64,000 bases of DNA from the NCBI RefSeq assembly GCF_024435355.1, contig NZ_JAMJWG010000013.1, positions 1-64,000 of the forward strand, given 5' to 3'. This document shows, in pieces, positions 42,405 to 50,497 of the stretch (position 1 is the stretch's first letter; each line of letters opens with the position of its first letter). Source of the DNA: Streptomyces odontomachi. Its GTDB lineage: Bacteria > Actinomycetota > Actinomycetes > Streptomycetales > Streptomycetaceae. Under the pieces are notes generated by a model. It did not search any database, was not told the origin of the DNA, and saw only the letters and a list, made by a program, of their open reading frames with translations. Made by a program: the position numbers and the translations under genes.

Positions 42405-42874
42405 CCGGCAACGACGACCTGACGGTACGCGTGGCCGACGACCCGGCCGAGCGCGAAGCCTGCTTCGCGGTGCGCAAGGAGGTCTTCGTCCGGGAACAGG
42501 GCATCGCCGAGGACATCGAGTACGACGCCCACGACGCCGTTGCCCTGCACGTGATAGCCATGGGCGCCGACGGGGTCCCGGTCGGCACCGGCCGCCTGCT
42601 GCACGGTGCGGCGGCCCAGGAGGGGACCGGCGCGGGCCCGGACGTCGGACTGCTCGGCCGGCTGGCCGTGGCACGCTCCGCCCGCGGCAGCGGCGTCGGC
42701 GCGGCGCTGGTGCGGGGCATCGAGGACGCGGCCCGCGGGCTCGGGCTCACCGCTGTCGACCTGCACGCCCAGACGCAAGCGCTGGGTTTCTACCAGCGGC
42801 TGGGGTACGCGGCCTACGGCCCGGAGTTCCCGGACGCGGGCATCCCGCACCGCTCGATGCGACGGGAACTCTGA
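42401..42874 (+). CDS. GNAT-family N-acetyltransferase (ElaA-like)
   Basis: Starts with ATG overlapping the previous stop by ATGA, so it is translationally coupled to the pseudouridine synthase. The 157-aa protein has ACFAVRKEVFVREQGI near the N terminus and the acetyl-CoA binding motif A LGRLAVARSARGSGVGAALV. The motif B region is GFYQRLGYAAYGPEF. The FVREQGI word is typical of ElaA-type GNATs, which acetylate small amines or protein termini; the substrate here is unknown. The downstream 250 bp to the antiporter is built of loose CTGACGGGGCAC-like words and holds no gene. Confidence 0.9.
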   Translation: MTGNDDLTVRVADDPAEREACFAVRKEVFVREQGIAEDIEYDAHDAVALHVIAMGADGVPVGTGRLLHGAAAQEGTGAGPDVGLLGRLAVARSARGSGVGAALVRGIEDAARGLGLTAVDLHAQTQALGFYQRLGYAAYGPEFPDAGIPHRSMRREL

Positions 42875-43132
42875 GCCCGGCTGACGCCCTTCACCCCGCG
42901 GCGCTGACGAGGTACCCCCGACGGGGCCCCTGACGGAAGTACGCCCAACGGGCCGGCATTCCGTGGCGGCATGCCTGACGGGGCACCAAACGGGGCACCC
43001 TGACGCGGAGCGGAAGGCCTTCGGCAGGTGTCCTCGACGAGGTGCCCCGCTGTACCGCCGGCCCGACGACCCGCTCCGGTGGCACCCGGCGCGGGAGTCC
43101 GGGGCCGGCACCAGGGATCGGAGCGTCGCTTG

Positions 43133-44719
43133 GTGGATCAGCTCGTGCTGCTGTTCGTGCTGTTGCTCGGGGCCGTGCTGTGCGTCCCCCTGGGCGATCG
43201 GCTCGGCCTGCCGTCCCCGGTCCTGATGACGCTGCTCGGGATCGCCCTGGCGCTGCTGCCGTTCGTGCCGAACGTCAACGTACCGCCGGAACTGATCCTC
43301 CCCGCCGTGCTGCCACCGCTGCTGTACGCCTCCGTGCAGCGCACCTCCTGGCGGCAGTTCACCGCCAACGTCCGACCGATCTTCCTGCTCGCGGTGGCCC
43401 TGGTGTTCGTCACCACCGCCGCCGTCGCCTTCGTGGCCTCCGCCCTGGTGCCGGGGATGCCGCTGGCGGCGGCCCTGGTGCTCGGCGCGCTGGTGGCACC
43501 GCCCGACCCGGTCGCCGCGACCGCCGTCGCCGGTACCCTCGGGCTGCCGCGCCGGTTGGTGTCGATCCTGGAGGGCGAGGGCCTCTTCAACGACGTCACC
43601 GCGATCGTGCTCTACCACATCGCCGTCGCCGCCGCCGTCAGCGGCACCTTCTCGGCGACGCACGCGGTGCTCGACTTCGTGGTCTCCGCGGTCGTCGCGG
43701 TGGCCGTCGGCCTCGCCTTCGGCTGGGGCGCCAACAAGCTGATGAGCCTGCTCGGCGACCCCACCCTCCAGGTCGGCCTGACCCTGCTGGTGCCCTTCGC
43801 CGCCTATCTCACGGCGGAGGAGCTGCACGGCTCCGGGGTGCTCGCGGTGCTCACCACGGCGCTGTTCCTGGCCGAGTTCGCGCTCGGCGCCGACGACGTC
43901 ACGGCCCGGTTGGTGGGCAGCACCTTCTGGGACGTCGTCGACACCCTCGTCACCGGAATCGCCTTCGGCCTCATCGGCCTCGAACTGCACATCGCCGTGG
44001 GGACCGCGTCCGGACGCTGGGGCGAACTGCTCGGCTCGGCCGCCGGTGTGGTCGGCGTGGTCGTCGGTGTCCGGCTGCTGTGGCTGCTGCCCGCGGGCTG
44101 GCTCACCAAGCGGCTGCACGCCCTGCGCGACTACGACGAGGAAGTGCCCACCAGCGTGCGCGAGACCATCGTCATGTGGTGGGCGGGGATGCGCGGGGTG
44201 GCCTCGGTGGCTCTGGCGCTCGCCATCCCGCTGACGACGGACACCGGCTCGCCGTTTCCGAAGCGGGACGAGATCGTCTTCATCGCCTTCGCCGTGATCA
44301 TGGCCACCCTGGTGGTGCAGGGGCTCACGCTGCCCTGGCTGGTCAGGCTGCTCGGGGTGCGCGCCGACCGCGAGGTGGGGCAGGCCTACGAGCGGGAGCT
44401 GGCCGTGCGCGCCTCCCGGGCGGCACGGCAGCGGCTGAAGGAGATCGAGTCCGAGGAGGAGCTTCCGGAGGAAGTGTCCGAGCAGCTGCTCCGCCGCGCC
44501 TACGAGATCGGGCTGCGGATCAGCCCCGCCATAGGTGACGAGGAGCGGCGCGCCGCACAGGCCCGCCGGGTGGAGCGGCTGAAGCGGATGCGGAGCCTCC
44601 AGGGCGAACTGCTGTCCGCCGCCCGCCACGAGGTGCTCTCCGCCCGCAGCGAACCCGGCGCCGACCCGGCCATCGTCGACCAGGTGCTGCGCCATCTCGA
44701 CGTCCGCAGCCTGCGCTGA
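43133..44719 (+). CDS. Na+/H+ antiporter (CPA1 family)
   Basis: About 12 membrane helices from residue 1 to ~400, beginning VDQLVLLFVLLLGAVLCVPL. CPA1 landmarks include PPDPVAATAVAG (the PD pair), ILEGEGLFNDVTAIVLY (the ND pair) and MWWAGMRGVASVALALAIPL. The C-terminal ~130 residues are hydrophilic and helical, rich in Arg/Glu, probably a cytoplasmic regulatory domain. Such proteins exchange cytoplasmic Na+ or K+ for protons. The GTG at 43133 has GGAG about 9 nt upstream; a TTG at 43130 is adjacent. It ends convergent with the MscS gene. Confidence 0.93.
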   Translation: MDQLVLLFVLLLGAVLCVPLGDRLGLPSPVLMTLLGIALALLPFVPNVNVPPELILPAVLPPLLYASVQRTSWRQFTANVRPIFLLAVALVFVTTAAVAFVASALVPGMPLAAALVLGALVAPPDPVAATAVAGTLGLPRRLVSILEGEGLFNDVTAIVLYHIAVAAAVSGTFSATHAVLDFVVSAVVAVAVGLAFGWGANKLMSLLGDPTLQVGLTLLVPFAAYLTAEELHGSGVLAVLTTALFLAEFALGADDVTARLVGSTFWDVVDTLVTGIAFGLIGLELHIAVGTASGRWGELLGSAAGVVGVVVGVRLLWLLPAGWLTKRLHALRDYDEEVPTSVRETIVMWWAGMRGVASVALALAIPLTTDTGSPFPKRDEIVFIAFAVIMATLVVQGLTLPWLVRLLGVRADREVGQAYERELAVRASRAARQRLKEIESEEELPEEVSEQLLRRAYEIGLRISPAIGDEERRAAQARRVERLKRMRSLQGELLSAARHEVLSARSEPGADPAIVDQVLRHLDVRSLR

Positions 44720-44811
44720 GCGGCGCCGGTGCCGGTGCCGGTACGACCGCGGCACCGACCAGGAGCCGCCCCCGCTCCTGCGTCAGCCCGCCGCGATCCC
44801 GACGACCGGCC

Positions 44812-45915
44812 TCATCCCAGCCCCGTGCGCGGCACCCGGCCGTCCTTGAGCAGCGGATGGCGGTGGCCGAAATCCGGCGGGGAGTCCGCCTGGTTGGTGT
44901 TGATGCGCGGCAGGGCGTACGGATGGTGCTCCGCCAGCCAGCGGATGAGCTGCTCGCGCACGGTGACCCGGACCGACCACAGGTCGCCGGAGTCCTTGGC
45001 GGTCATCAGCGCACGCACCTCGATGGCGCTGGGGGTGGTGTCCGTGACCGCCAGGCCCCAGTCGCGGCCGTCCCACGCGGGGCAGTCGCGCAGGATGTCC
45101 CGCAGCTTGTCGCGGATCTCGGGGATCGGCGCGTGATGGTCCAGGTGGAAGAAGACGGTGCCGGTCATCTGCGCACCGCCGCGTGACCAGTTCTCGAACG
45201 GCTGGCTGGTGAAGTACGACACAGGCATCGTGATACGGCGTTCGTCCCAGGTGCGGACGCTGAGGAAGGTGAGCGTGACCTCGTCGACCACGCCCCACTC
45301 GCCGTTCACCACCACGGTGTCGCCGATCCGCACCATGTCGCCGAAGGCGATCTGGAACCCCGCGAAGAGATTGCCGAGCGTGCTCTGCGCGGCGATGCCC
45401 GCGACGATGCCGATGAGACCCGCCGACGCCAGCATCGACGTACCGACCGCACGCAGGTCGGGGAACGTGAGCAGCATCGCGGCGGCGGCGACCACCCCGA
45501 CCACCGCCGTCACGATCCGCATGATGAGCGTGACCTGGGTGCGCACCCGGCGCAGCCGCCCGGTGTCCCGCGACGAGGCCGCGTACTTCGCGTAGGAGGC
45601 TTCGGCGACGGCGGACGCCCCGCGGATCACCAGCCACGCCCCCGCGCCGATCAGCACCAGCGTGAGGATCTGGCCGACCGCCGCGTCGTGGTGGCGCACC
45701 CGGTCGTAGCGCAGCCACTGGTACGAGGCGCGGAGCGCGGCGGCGAACAGGACGATCATGAACGGCTGGCGGCATCGGCGCAGCAGGCCCCACAGGGGTG
45801 TCTCGGGGTGGCGGGTGTCGACCCGCTGCAACAGGTGGTCGACGGCCCAGCTCACGCCGAACGCCACCACGGCCGAGCCGCCGACGACTATCAGCGGACG
45901 CAGTACGGTCTCCAT
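44812..45915 (-). CDS. MscS-family mechanosensitive ion channel
   Basis: A small-conductance mechanosensitive channel homologue. It has four or five hydrophobic segments; the pore-lining helix and beta-domain junction read ASAGLIGIVAGIAAQSTLGNLFAGFQIAFGDMVRIGD, the MscS core. VNGEWGVVDEVTLTFLSVRTWD follows in the beta domain, and the C-terminal alpha/beta part includes TDTTPSAIEVRALMTAKDSGD. The ATG at 45915 starts METVLRPLIVVG directly at the first helix; an ATG at 45939 adds eight residues. It is transcribed divergently from the hydrolase gene, with only ~35 bp between starts, so their promoters overlap. Confidence 0.92.
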   Translation of the reverse strand: METVLRPLIVVGGSAVVAFGVSWAVDHLLQRVDTRHPETPLWGLLRRCRQPFMIVLFAAALRASYQWLRYDRVRHHDAAVGQILTLVLIGAGAWLVIRGASAVAEASYAKYAASSRDTGRLRRVRTQVTLIMRIVTAVVGVVAAAAMLLTFPDLRAVGTSMLASAGLIGIVAGIAAQSTLGNLFAGFQIAFGDMVRIGDTVVVNGEWGVVDEVTLTFLSVRTWDERRITMPVSYFTSQPFENWSRGGAQMTGTVFFHLDHHAPIPEIRDKLRDILRDCPAWDGRDWGLAVTDTTPSAIEVRALMTAKDSGDLWSVRVTVREQLIRWLAEHHPYALPRINTNQADSPPDFGHRHPLLKDGRVPRTGLG

Positions 45916-45950
45916 CCCACGACCGTAACGGGCACCCATGGCCTGGCACG

Positions 45951-46556
45951 ATGGACCCCATGGACATCATGCTGTGCCACTCCGTGTACGGGCTCAGGCC
46001 CGCGGTCCACGCGGCGGCCGACCGGTTGCGGGGCGCGGGCCACCAGGTGTGGACGCCCGACCTCTTCGAGGGGCGCACCTTCGACACCGTCGCGCAGGCG
46101 GCCGAGTTCCGCGCCGAGGTCGGCAAGGAGGAGCTGCTCAAACGGGCGGTGCTCGCCGCTGCGCCGTACTCCGAGCGGGGCCTCGTCTACGCGGGCTTCT
46201 CGCTGGGCGCCGCCGTCGCCCAGACCATGGCCCTGGGCGACGAGCGCGCACGCGGCCTGCTGCTCCTGCACGGCACGTCCGACGTCGCCCCGAACGCGCA
46301 GGCGGCCGACCTGCCGGTACAACTGCACGTCGCCGAACCCGACCCCTTCGAACCGGACGACTGGCTTAGCGCCTGGTACCTCCAGATGCGCCGTGCCGGG
46401 GCCGACGTGGAGGTGTACCGCTACCGGGGCGCCGGGCACCTCTACACCGACCCCGGTTTGCCGGACCACGACGCGGACGCGGCGGAGCAGACCTGGCGTA
46501 CCGCGCTCGGCTTCCTGGAGAGCCTGGAGAGCCCGGAGAGTCCCGAGAACGACTGA
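45951..46556 (+). CDS. Dienelactone hydrolase-family protein
   Basis: A ~200-aa alpha/beta hydrolase with MLCHSVYGLRPAV at the first strand, the nucleophile elbow VYAGFSLGAAVAQ, and GAGHLYTDPGLPDHD carrying the His. The elbow residue is Ser where classical dienelactone hydrolases have Cys. FEGRTFDTVAQA and LHGTSDVAPNAQAADLPVQLHVAEPDPFEPDD (split across the acid-loop region) support the fold. The ATGs at 45951 and 45960 are both possible and neither has a clear ribosome binding site, so it may be leaderless. The substrate is unknown. It ends before a bidirectional hairpin. Confidence 0.87.
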   Translation: MDPMDIMLCHSVYGLRPAVHAAADRLRGAGHQVWTPDLFEGRTFDTVAQAAEFRAEVGKEELLKRAVLAAAPYSERGLVYAGFSLGAAVAQTMALGDERARGLLLLHGTSDVAPNAQAADLPVQLHVAEPDPFEPDDWLSAWYLQMRRAGADVEVYRYRGAGHLYTDPGLPDHDADAAEQTWRTALGFLESLESPESPEND

Positions 46557-46566
46557 GGGCAACGAA

Positions 46567-46599
46567 AAGCGGGCGAACGTATAAACCGCTCGCCCGCTT
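46567..46599. terminator. Bidirectional terminator
   Basis: A 10-bp perfect stem (AAGCGGGCGA 46567-46576, TCGCCCGCTT 46590-46599) lies between the convergent hydrolase and DsbA-like genes. Confidence 0.75.
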
Positions 46600-46662
46600 C
46601 GTGGACGGTGCCGGACCGTGTGGCGCCGGGTGGTCACCGGGCCCGGCCGCGCACCGCCGCGA

Positions 46663-47478
46663 CTACTTCTTGACCAGCTTGTCGACGGCCGTGTTGAACT
46701 CCTGGACCGTCATCGGGGCGTTCTGCCCGTCCGAGCCCGTCAGCTTCTTGCCGTTCATGAACAGCGTCGGGGTGCCGGTGACGCCGTCCTTGTTCTTGTC
46801 GAACTTCGCCGACATCTCCAGCGCCCACTTGTCGAAGGTGCCGTCCTTGACGTCCTTCTGGAACGCCTTGTTGTCCTTCAGGGCGTCGACGGTGTTCGCG
46901 ACCTTGATCAGGTAGGCGTCGTCCTTGAACTTGTCCACCTTCTCGTCGGGGTGGTACTTCGTCGAGTACAGCGCCGACTTGTACTGGAGGAAGGCGTCCG
47001 GGCTGACGTTCAGGGCCGCGCCCAGCGCGCTGAGGGCGTTCTTCGAACCCTCGCCGCCGTTGCCGTCGATGAACGTGGCGCCGATGTACTCGATCTTGTA
47101 CTTGCCGTCCTTGACGTCCTTCTGGACGGTCTCGCCGACGCTCTGCTCGAACTGCGCGCAGATCGGGCAGCGGGAGTCCTCGTACTCCTTGAGGGTGTTC
47201 TTCGCGCTGGACTTGCCGACGACGACCGTGGTGCCGTTCGAACCACTGGTGTTCTTCGGGGCGACCAGCTTGTCGTTCTTGGCGGACTCCCAGTAACTGG
47301 GCTTGTTGGCCTGCATCACCAGGTAGCCGATGCCGCCGACGATCGCCAGCACGACGATCACGGCCAGTACGACGAGTGACTGCCGCTTCGCCTTGGCGCG
47401 CTTGGCCTCACGCTCACGCTCCTGGCGGAGCCGCTCACGGGCCGCGCTCTTCGCTGCCTGGCTGTTTCTCTTGCTCAT
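46663..47478 (-). CDS. DsbA/DSBA-like thioredoxin domain membrane-anchored protein
   Basis: Begins MSKRNSQAAKSAARERLRQ, a Lys/Arg-rich cytoplasmic segment, then one helix SLVVLAVIVVLAIVGGIGYLV. The outside domain is a DsbA-type thioredoxin fold with the CPIC active site in YEDSRCPICAQFEQ and the cis-Pro region GVTGTPTLFMNGKKL. It probably forms or isomerises disulfides in exported proteins. The ATG at 47478 is chosen because GGAGA lies ~10 nt upstream and the family N terminus starts there; upstream in-frame starts exist at 47490 and 47508. The next upstream gene, an unknown membrane protein, is 70 bp away on the same strand. Confidence 0.92.
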   Translation of the reverse strand: MSKRNSQAAKSAARERLRQEREREAKRAKAKRQSLVVLAVIVVLAIVGGIGYLVMQANKPSYWESAKNDKLVAPKNTSGSNGTTVVVGKSSAKNTLKEYEDSRCPICAQFEQSVGETVQKDVKDGKYKIEYIGATFIDGNGGEGSKNALSALGAALNVSPDAFLQYKSALYSTKYHPDEKVDKFKDDAYLIKVANTVDALKDNKAFQKDVKDGTFDKWALEMSAKFDKNKDGVTGTPTLFMNGKKLTGSDGQNAPMTVQEFNTAVDKLVKK

Positions 47479-47548
47479 GGTCTCGTTCATCTCCGGGGAC
47501 GAGCGCACGTGTGTGCATGCGCGGGGTGCTGGGGCGGATGTGCCGTGC

Positions 47549-48316
47549 TCAGGCGGGAGTGACGGCCAAGCGCGGCGGTCCGCGCCGCCCCGTGGAGTGC
47601 ACCCATGCGCGGGCGCGCACGCCCCGTGGCCGGTGCGCGGTGCGCGGCAGGCGCAGTACCGGAGAGTGGTGTGGCGTGACCGTGGCCATCACGGCCAGCA
47701 GCGGCCGGAAGGCGACGCAGGCCGCGGCCCGCAGCAACTGGCCCAGGGCCCGCTCGCCGCGCCGTAGCCAGGCCGCGGCCAGCAGCCCGACGGTGACGTG
47801 CGCGGCCAGCAGCAGCCAGCAGGAGGCCGGACCGGCGTCGGCGAGCAGCGCCGGCGCCCGGTCCTGGGCGCCCCCGGCCATCCCGGCCAGCGGCGTTCCG
47901 ACGTCCGAACCGCCGCACAGCACGTCGAAGCCGACGGAGCGCAGCGTGCCGCGCACCGGCCCGCCCGCCTGGCCGTAGCAGAGGTGCTGGCCGGAGGTGA
48001 AGACGGTGTCGGCCGCCAGCTCCAGCGGGATCAGCAGCCCGGCGATCCCGGCGAAGCCGCGCTCCCGCCCCGCCAGCGCATAGGCCACGACGAAGATGGC
48101 CACCGCCGTCGCGGCGACCGTGGCCGACGGCAGGGCGACCTGCGAGAGCAGCACGTGCGAACCGGCCGAGAGGGTCACCACGAGTGCCGTGAACAGCGCG
48201 GCGCGTAGCGCTCGGGGCGTCGACGCGGGCACACCCCCACCGCGCTGAGCGGGGGAGGGAGACGCCCCCACCCACGCCCTCAGGGCGCTGGGGGTGGCTA
48301 TCTGCGCTCGGGTCAC
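47549..48316 (-). CDS. Multi-pass membrane protein of unknown function
   Basis: I do not recognise this family. A GTG at 48316 gives a 255-aa product with hydrophobic stretches at about residues 32-55 (LFTALVVTLSAGSHVLLSQVAL), 58-75, 78-100, 140-165 and 180-195. A basic C-terminal tail ends GRRGPPRLAVTPA. Two cysteines lie in a loop (HLCYGQAGGP and DVLCGGSD) and might form a disulfide, which is interesting next to a DsbA-like gene, but that is inference. The N-terminal words WVGASPSPAQRGGG come from a GC-rich repeat also found at 12257-12319, so translation may really begin downstream of it. The long frame continuing to 48838 overlaps DUF2252 and is rejected. Confidence 0.7.
   Translation of the reverse strand: MTRAQIATPSALRAWVGASPSPAQRGGGVPASTPRALRAALFTALVVTLSAGSHVLLSQVALPSATVAATAVAIFVVAYALAGRERGFAGIAGLLIPLELAADTVFTSGQHLCYGQAGGPVRGTLRSVGFDVLCGGSDVGTPLAGMAGGAQDRAPALLADAGPASCWLLLAAHVTVGLLAAAWLRRGERALGQLLRAAACVAFRPLLAVMATVTPHHSPVLRLPRTAHRPRGVRARAWVHSTGRRGPPRLAVTPA
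48231..48297. repeat. Dispersed GC-rich repeat, copy B (within membrane protein 5' end)
   Basis: Contains CGCCCCCACCCACG at 48263-48276 and GGGCGCTGGGGG nearby, aligned with copy A in the DUF58 gene. It is read as N-terminal codons of an unrelated membrane protein in the same frame, giving similar words (WVGASPSPAQ versus WVGAPPTPVQ). Confidence 0.7.
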
Positions 48317-48438
48317 GGGTGGACTGCTCTTTCGACGGAAGGCGGGCTGTGCCCCAAGAGGGGGCGGCGTACGCGGGCGGGCGGTGTGCGGCCGGACAGT
48401 GTACGAGGGCCGTTGCCGAGTGTGCCACGAAGGCCGTA

Positions 48439-48476
48439 GGGACCCCCTAAAAGGTACCTGTGTACCCGGGGGTCCC
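48439..48476 (-). terminator. Two-tier hairpin after DUF2252 gene
   Basis: Outer 9-bp stem GGGACCCCC/GGGGGTCCC (48439-48447, 48468-48476) encloses an inner GGTAC-CTGT-GTACC hairpin (48453-48466). It follows the DUF2252 stop by about 28 nt. Confidence 0.7.
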
Positions 48477-48503
48477 CATGGGCGCCGTGCAGCGGTGATC
48501 ACC

Positions 48504-49856
48504 TCACAGCGTGCCCTCCAGACCCGGGATGCGGCCGTTGCGGAACAGGTCCACGAAGATCTGGTGATCGGCGCGGGCCCGGGCGCCGTAGCGGTGGGCG
48601 AAGTCGACCAGCAGGTCACCGAAGCCGTCCTCGTCGGCCGCGATCGCCGCGTCGATGGCGCGCTCGGTGGAGAACGGCACCAGCTCCGAGTGACCGCTCT
48701 CGTCCGCGGCGGCGTGCATGGTGGCGGTGGCGCGGCCCAGGTCGGCGACGACCGTGGAGATCTCCTCCAGGTCGTCGATGTCGGACCAGTCCAGGTCGAC
48801 CGCGTACGGCGAGATCTCCGCCACGAGCTGTCCGGCACCGTCCAGCTCCGCCCAGCCGAGCCACGGGTCGGCGTAGGCCTGGAGCGCCCGCTGGGAGATC
48901 ACCGTGCGGTGGCCCTCGTGCACCCAGTAGTCCCGGATCGCGGGGTCCGTGATGTGCCGGGAGACGGCCGGCGTCTGGGCCTGCTTCATGTAGATGACGA
49001 CGTCGTTCTCCAGGGCGTCGCTGTTGCCCTCCAGGAGGATGTTGTACGACGGCAGGCCCGCGGAGCCGATGCCGATGCCGCGGCGGCCGACGACGTCCTT
49101 GACGCGGTAGGAGTCCGGCCGGGTCAGCGACGCCTCGGGCAGCGTCTCCAGGTAGCCGTCGAACGCGGCCAGCACCTTGTAGCGGGTGGCCGCGTCCAGC
49201 TCGATGGAGCCGCCGCCGGGCGCGAAGCGGCGCTCGAAGTCGCGGATCTCGGTCATCGAGTCCAGCAGCCCGAACCGGGTCAGCGAGCGGGCGTCCCGCA
49301 GCGCGTCCAGCAGCGGGCCCTGGGCGGAGTCCAGCGTGAACGGCGGCACCTCGTCGTGCTTGGCGCCGCTCGACAGGGCCTGGATGCGCTCGCGGTAGGC
49401 GGCGGCGTAGATCCGCACCAGCTCGGTGATCTGCTCGTCACTGAGCGCCTTGGCGTACCCGATCAGGGCCACCGAGGCGGCGAAGCGCTGGAGGTCCCAG
49501 GTGAAGGGGCCGACGTAGGCCTCGTCGAAGTCGTTGACGTTGAAGATCAGGCGGCCCTTGGCGTCCATGTAGGTGCCGAAGTTCTCCGCGTGCAGGTCAC
49601 CGTGGATCCACACGCGTGCCGTGCGGTCGTCCAGGTAGGGGCCGCCGCGCTTGGCGCCGAAGCCGATGTCGGCCGTCAGGTCGTGGTAGAAGAGGCAGGC
49701 CGTGCCACGGTAGAAGGCGAAGGCCGAAGCGGCCATCTTCCGGAACTTGACGCGGAAGGCGGCCGGGTCGGCGGCCAGGAGCTGGCCGAACGCGGTGTCG
49801 AAGACGGCGAGGATCTGCTCGCCGCGCTGCTCGGCGCTGGGCTGCGGTACCGGCAT
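48504..49856 (-). CDS. DUF2252 family protein
   Basis: A ~450-aa member of DUF2252, proteins with a protein-kinase-like (aminoglycoside phosphotransferase-like) fold. Visible blocks are RVWIHGDLHAENFGTYMD, which resembles the HGDLHxxN catalytic loop of phosphotransferases, then FNVNDFDEAYVGPFTWDLQRFAAS, where DFD can bind metal. KDVVGRRGIGIGSAGLPSYNILLEG and VIYMKQAQTP follow. The substrate is unknown; kinase activity is an inference from the motifs. The ATG at 49856 has GGAGG 9 nt upstream. The frame extends further upstream through GT-rich low-complexity DNA and is not believed there. Confidence 0.9.
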   Translation of the reverse strand: MPVPQPSAEQRGEQILAVFDTAFGQLLAADPAAFRVKFRKMAASAFAFYRGTACLFYHDLTADIGFGAKRGGPYLDDRTARVWIHGDLHAENFGTYMDAKGRLIFNVNDFDEAYVGPFTWDLQRFAASVALIGYAKALSDEQITELVRIYAAAYRERIQALSSGAKHDEVPPFTLDSAQGPLLDALRDARSLTRFGLLDSMTEIRDFERRFAPGGGSIELDAATRYKVLAAFDGYLETLPEASLTRPDSYRVKDVVGRRGIGIGSAGLPSYNILLEGNSDALENDVVIYMKQAQTPAVSRHITDPAIRDYWVHEGHRTVISQRALQAYADPWLGWAELDGAGQLVAEISPYAVDLDWSDIDDLEEISTVVADLGRATATMHAAADESGHSELVPFSTERAIDAAIAADEDGFGDLLVDFAHRYGARARADHQIFVDLFRNGRIPGLEGTL

Positions 49857-50497
49857 CGGTGGGTGCCTCCAGGTGCGGTGGTGTGCAGTGGTCGGTGATG
49901 TGCGGTGGTTTGTGGTGGTCGGTCGTTTGGGCGGCGTGCGGTCGGTGATGTGCAGGGACGAACGGGATCGGATCCGCCGGTGCGAACGACCTGGCGGAGA
50001 CGATCGGTCCGGCGGGAACAAGAGGTACCGGCGCGGCGGGCGCGCAGGCAACCAACACGCCACACCCGGCCGAGAAACGCCGGGCGACGCGTGGAAGAAG
50101 CCGCCGGCGGCCGGAACCGCGACCGCGCGGCCCGTCGGTCACCGCACGAACCTACCTGCCGCCCGCCCGCGCCCACCCGACCGGTGCGCCACACGCCGGC
50201 GCGCGTCTTCCCTGACCGCTGTGCCACCATGCGCTGCCGTGCACCGCATCGCCGTGCAGGTCCACGCCGTGCCCCGGCGCGCCGGACCGCGTCCCGGTTT
50301 CCGTGCGTCGCCGCATGTCACCGCGGACGAGGCCGGGTCGGGAAACCGATGGCCGAACACACCCGCCGCTCCGGGTTCACTGTCGGCGCCGGGTCGTAGA
50401 CTGCCACGCGACCCTTCCCAGGCCTCATCCGACGCCTGGCGTCTCCCTTTTCGTCTTCTTTTCGTCTACCGGTTCCGTTCGCTGGAGGTCCCCCGCC
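49857..50497. other. Intergenic region between DUF2252 and dnaE
   Basis: The first 100 bp (about 49866-49955) are GT-rich with repeated TGGTCGGT and GATGTGC words. The middle 400 bp is ordinary GC-rich sequence with no supported gene. TAGACT at 50397-50402 may be the -10 box of dnaE, giving a ~95-nt leader that ends in a pyrimidine-rich stretch (50445-50470). Confidence 0.45.

Noticed and set aside
42875..43132. A gene or repeat array in the gap before the antiporter
   Set aside because: CTGACGGGGCAC-like words recur but too irregularly to define a unit, and no frame is convincing.
47549..48838. A 429-codon version of the unknown membrane protein
   Set aside because: Its first 174 codons run antiparallel-free but overlap the 3' part of the DUF2252 gene on the same strand in another frame and read as Arg/Ser/Thr-rich noise. 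The GTG at 48316 is more credible.
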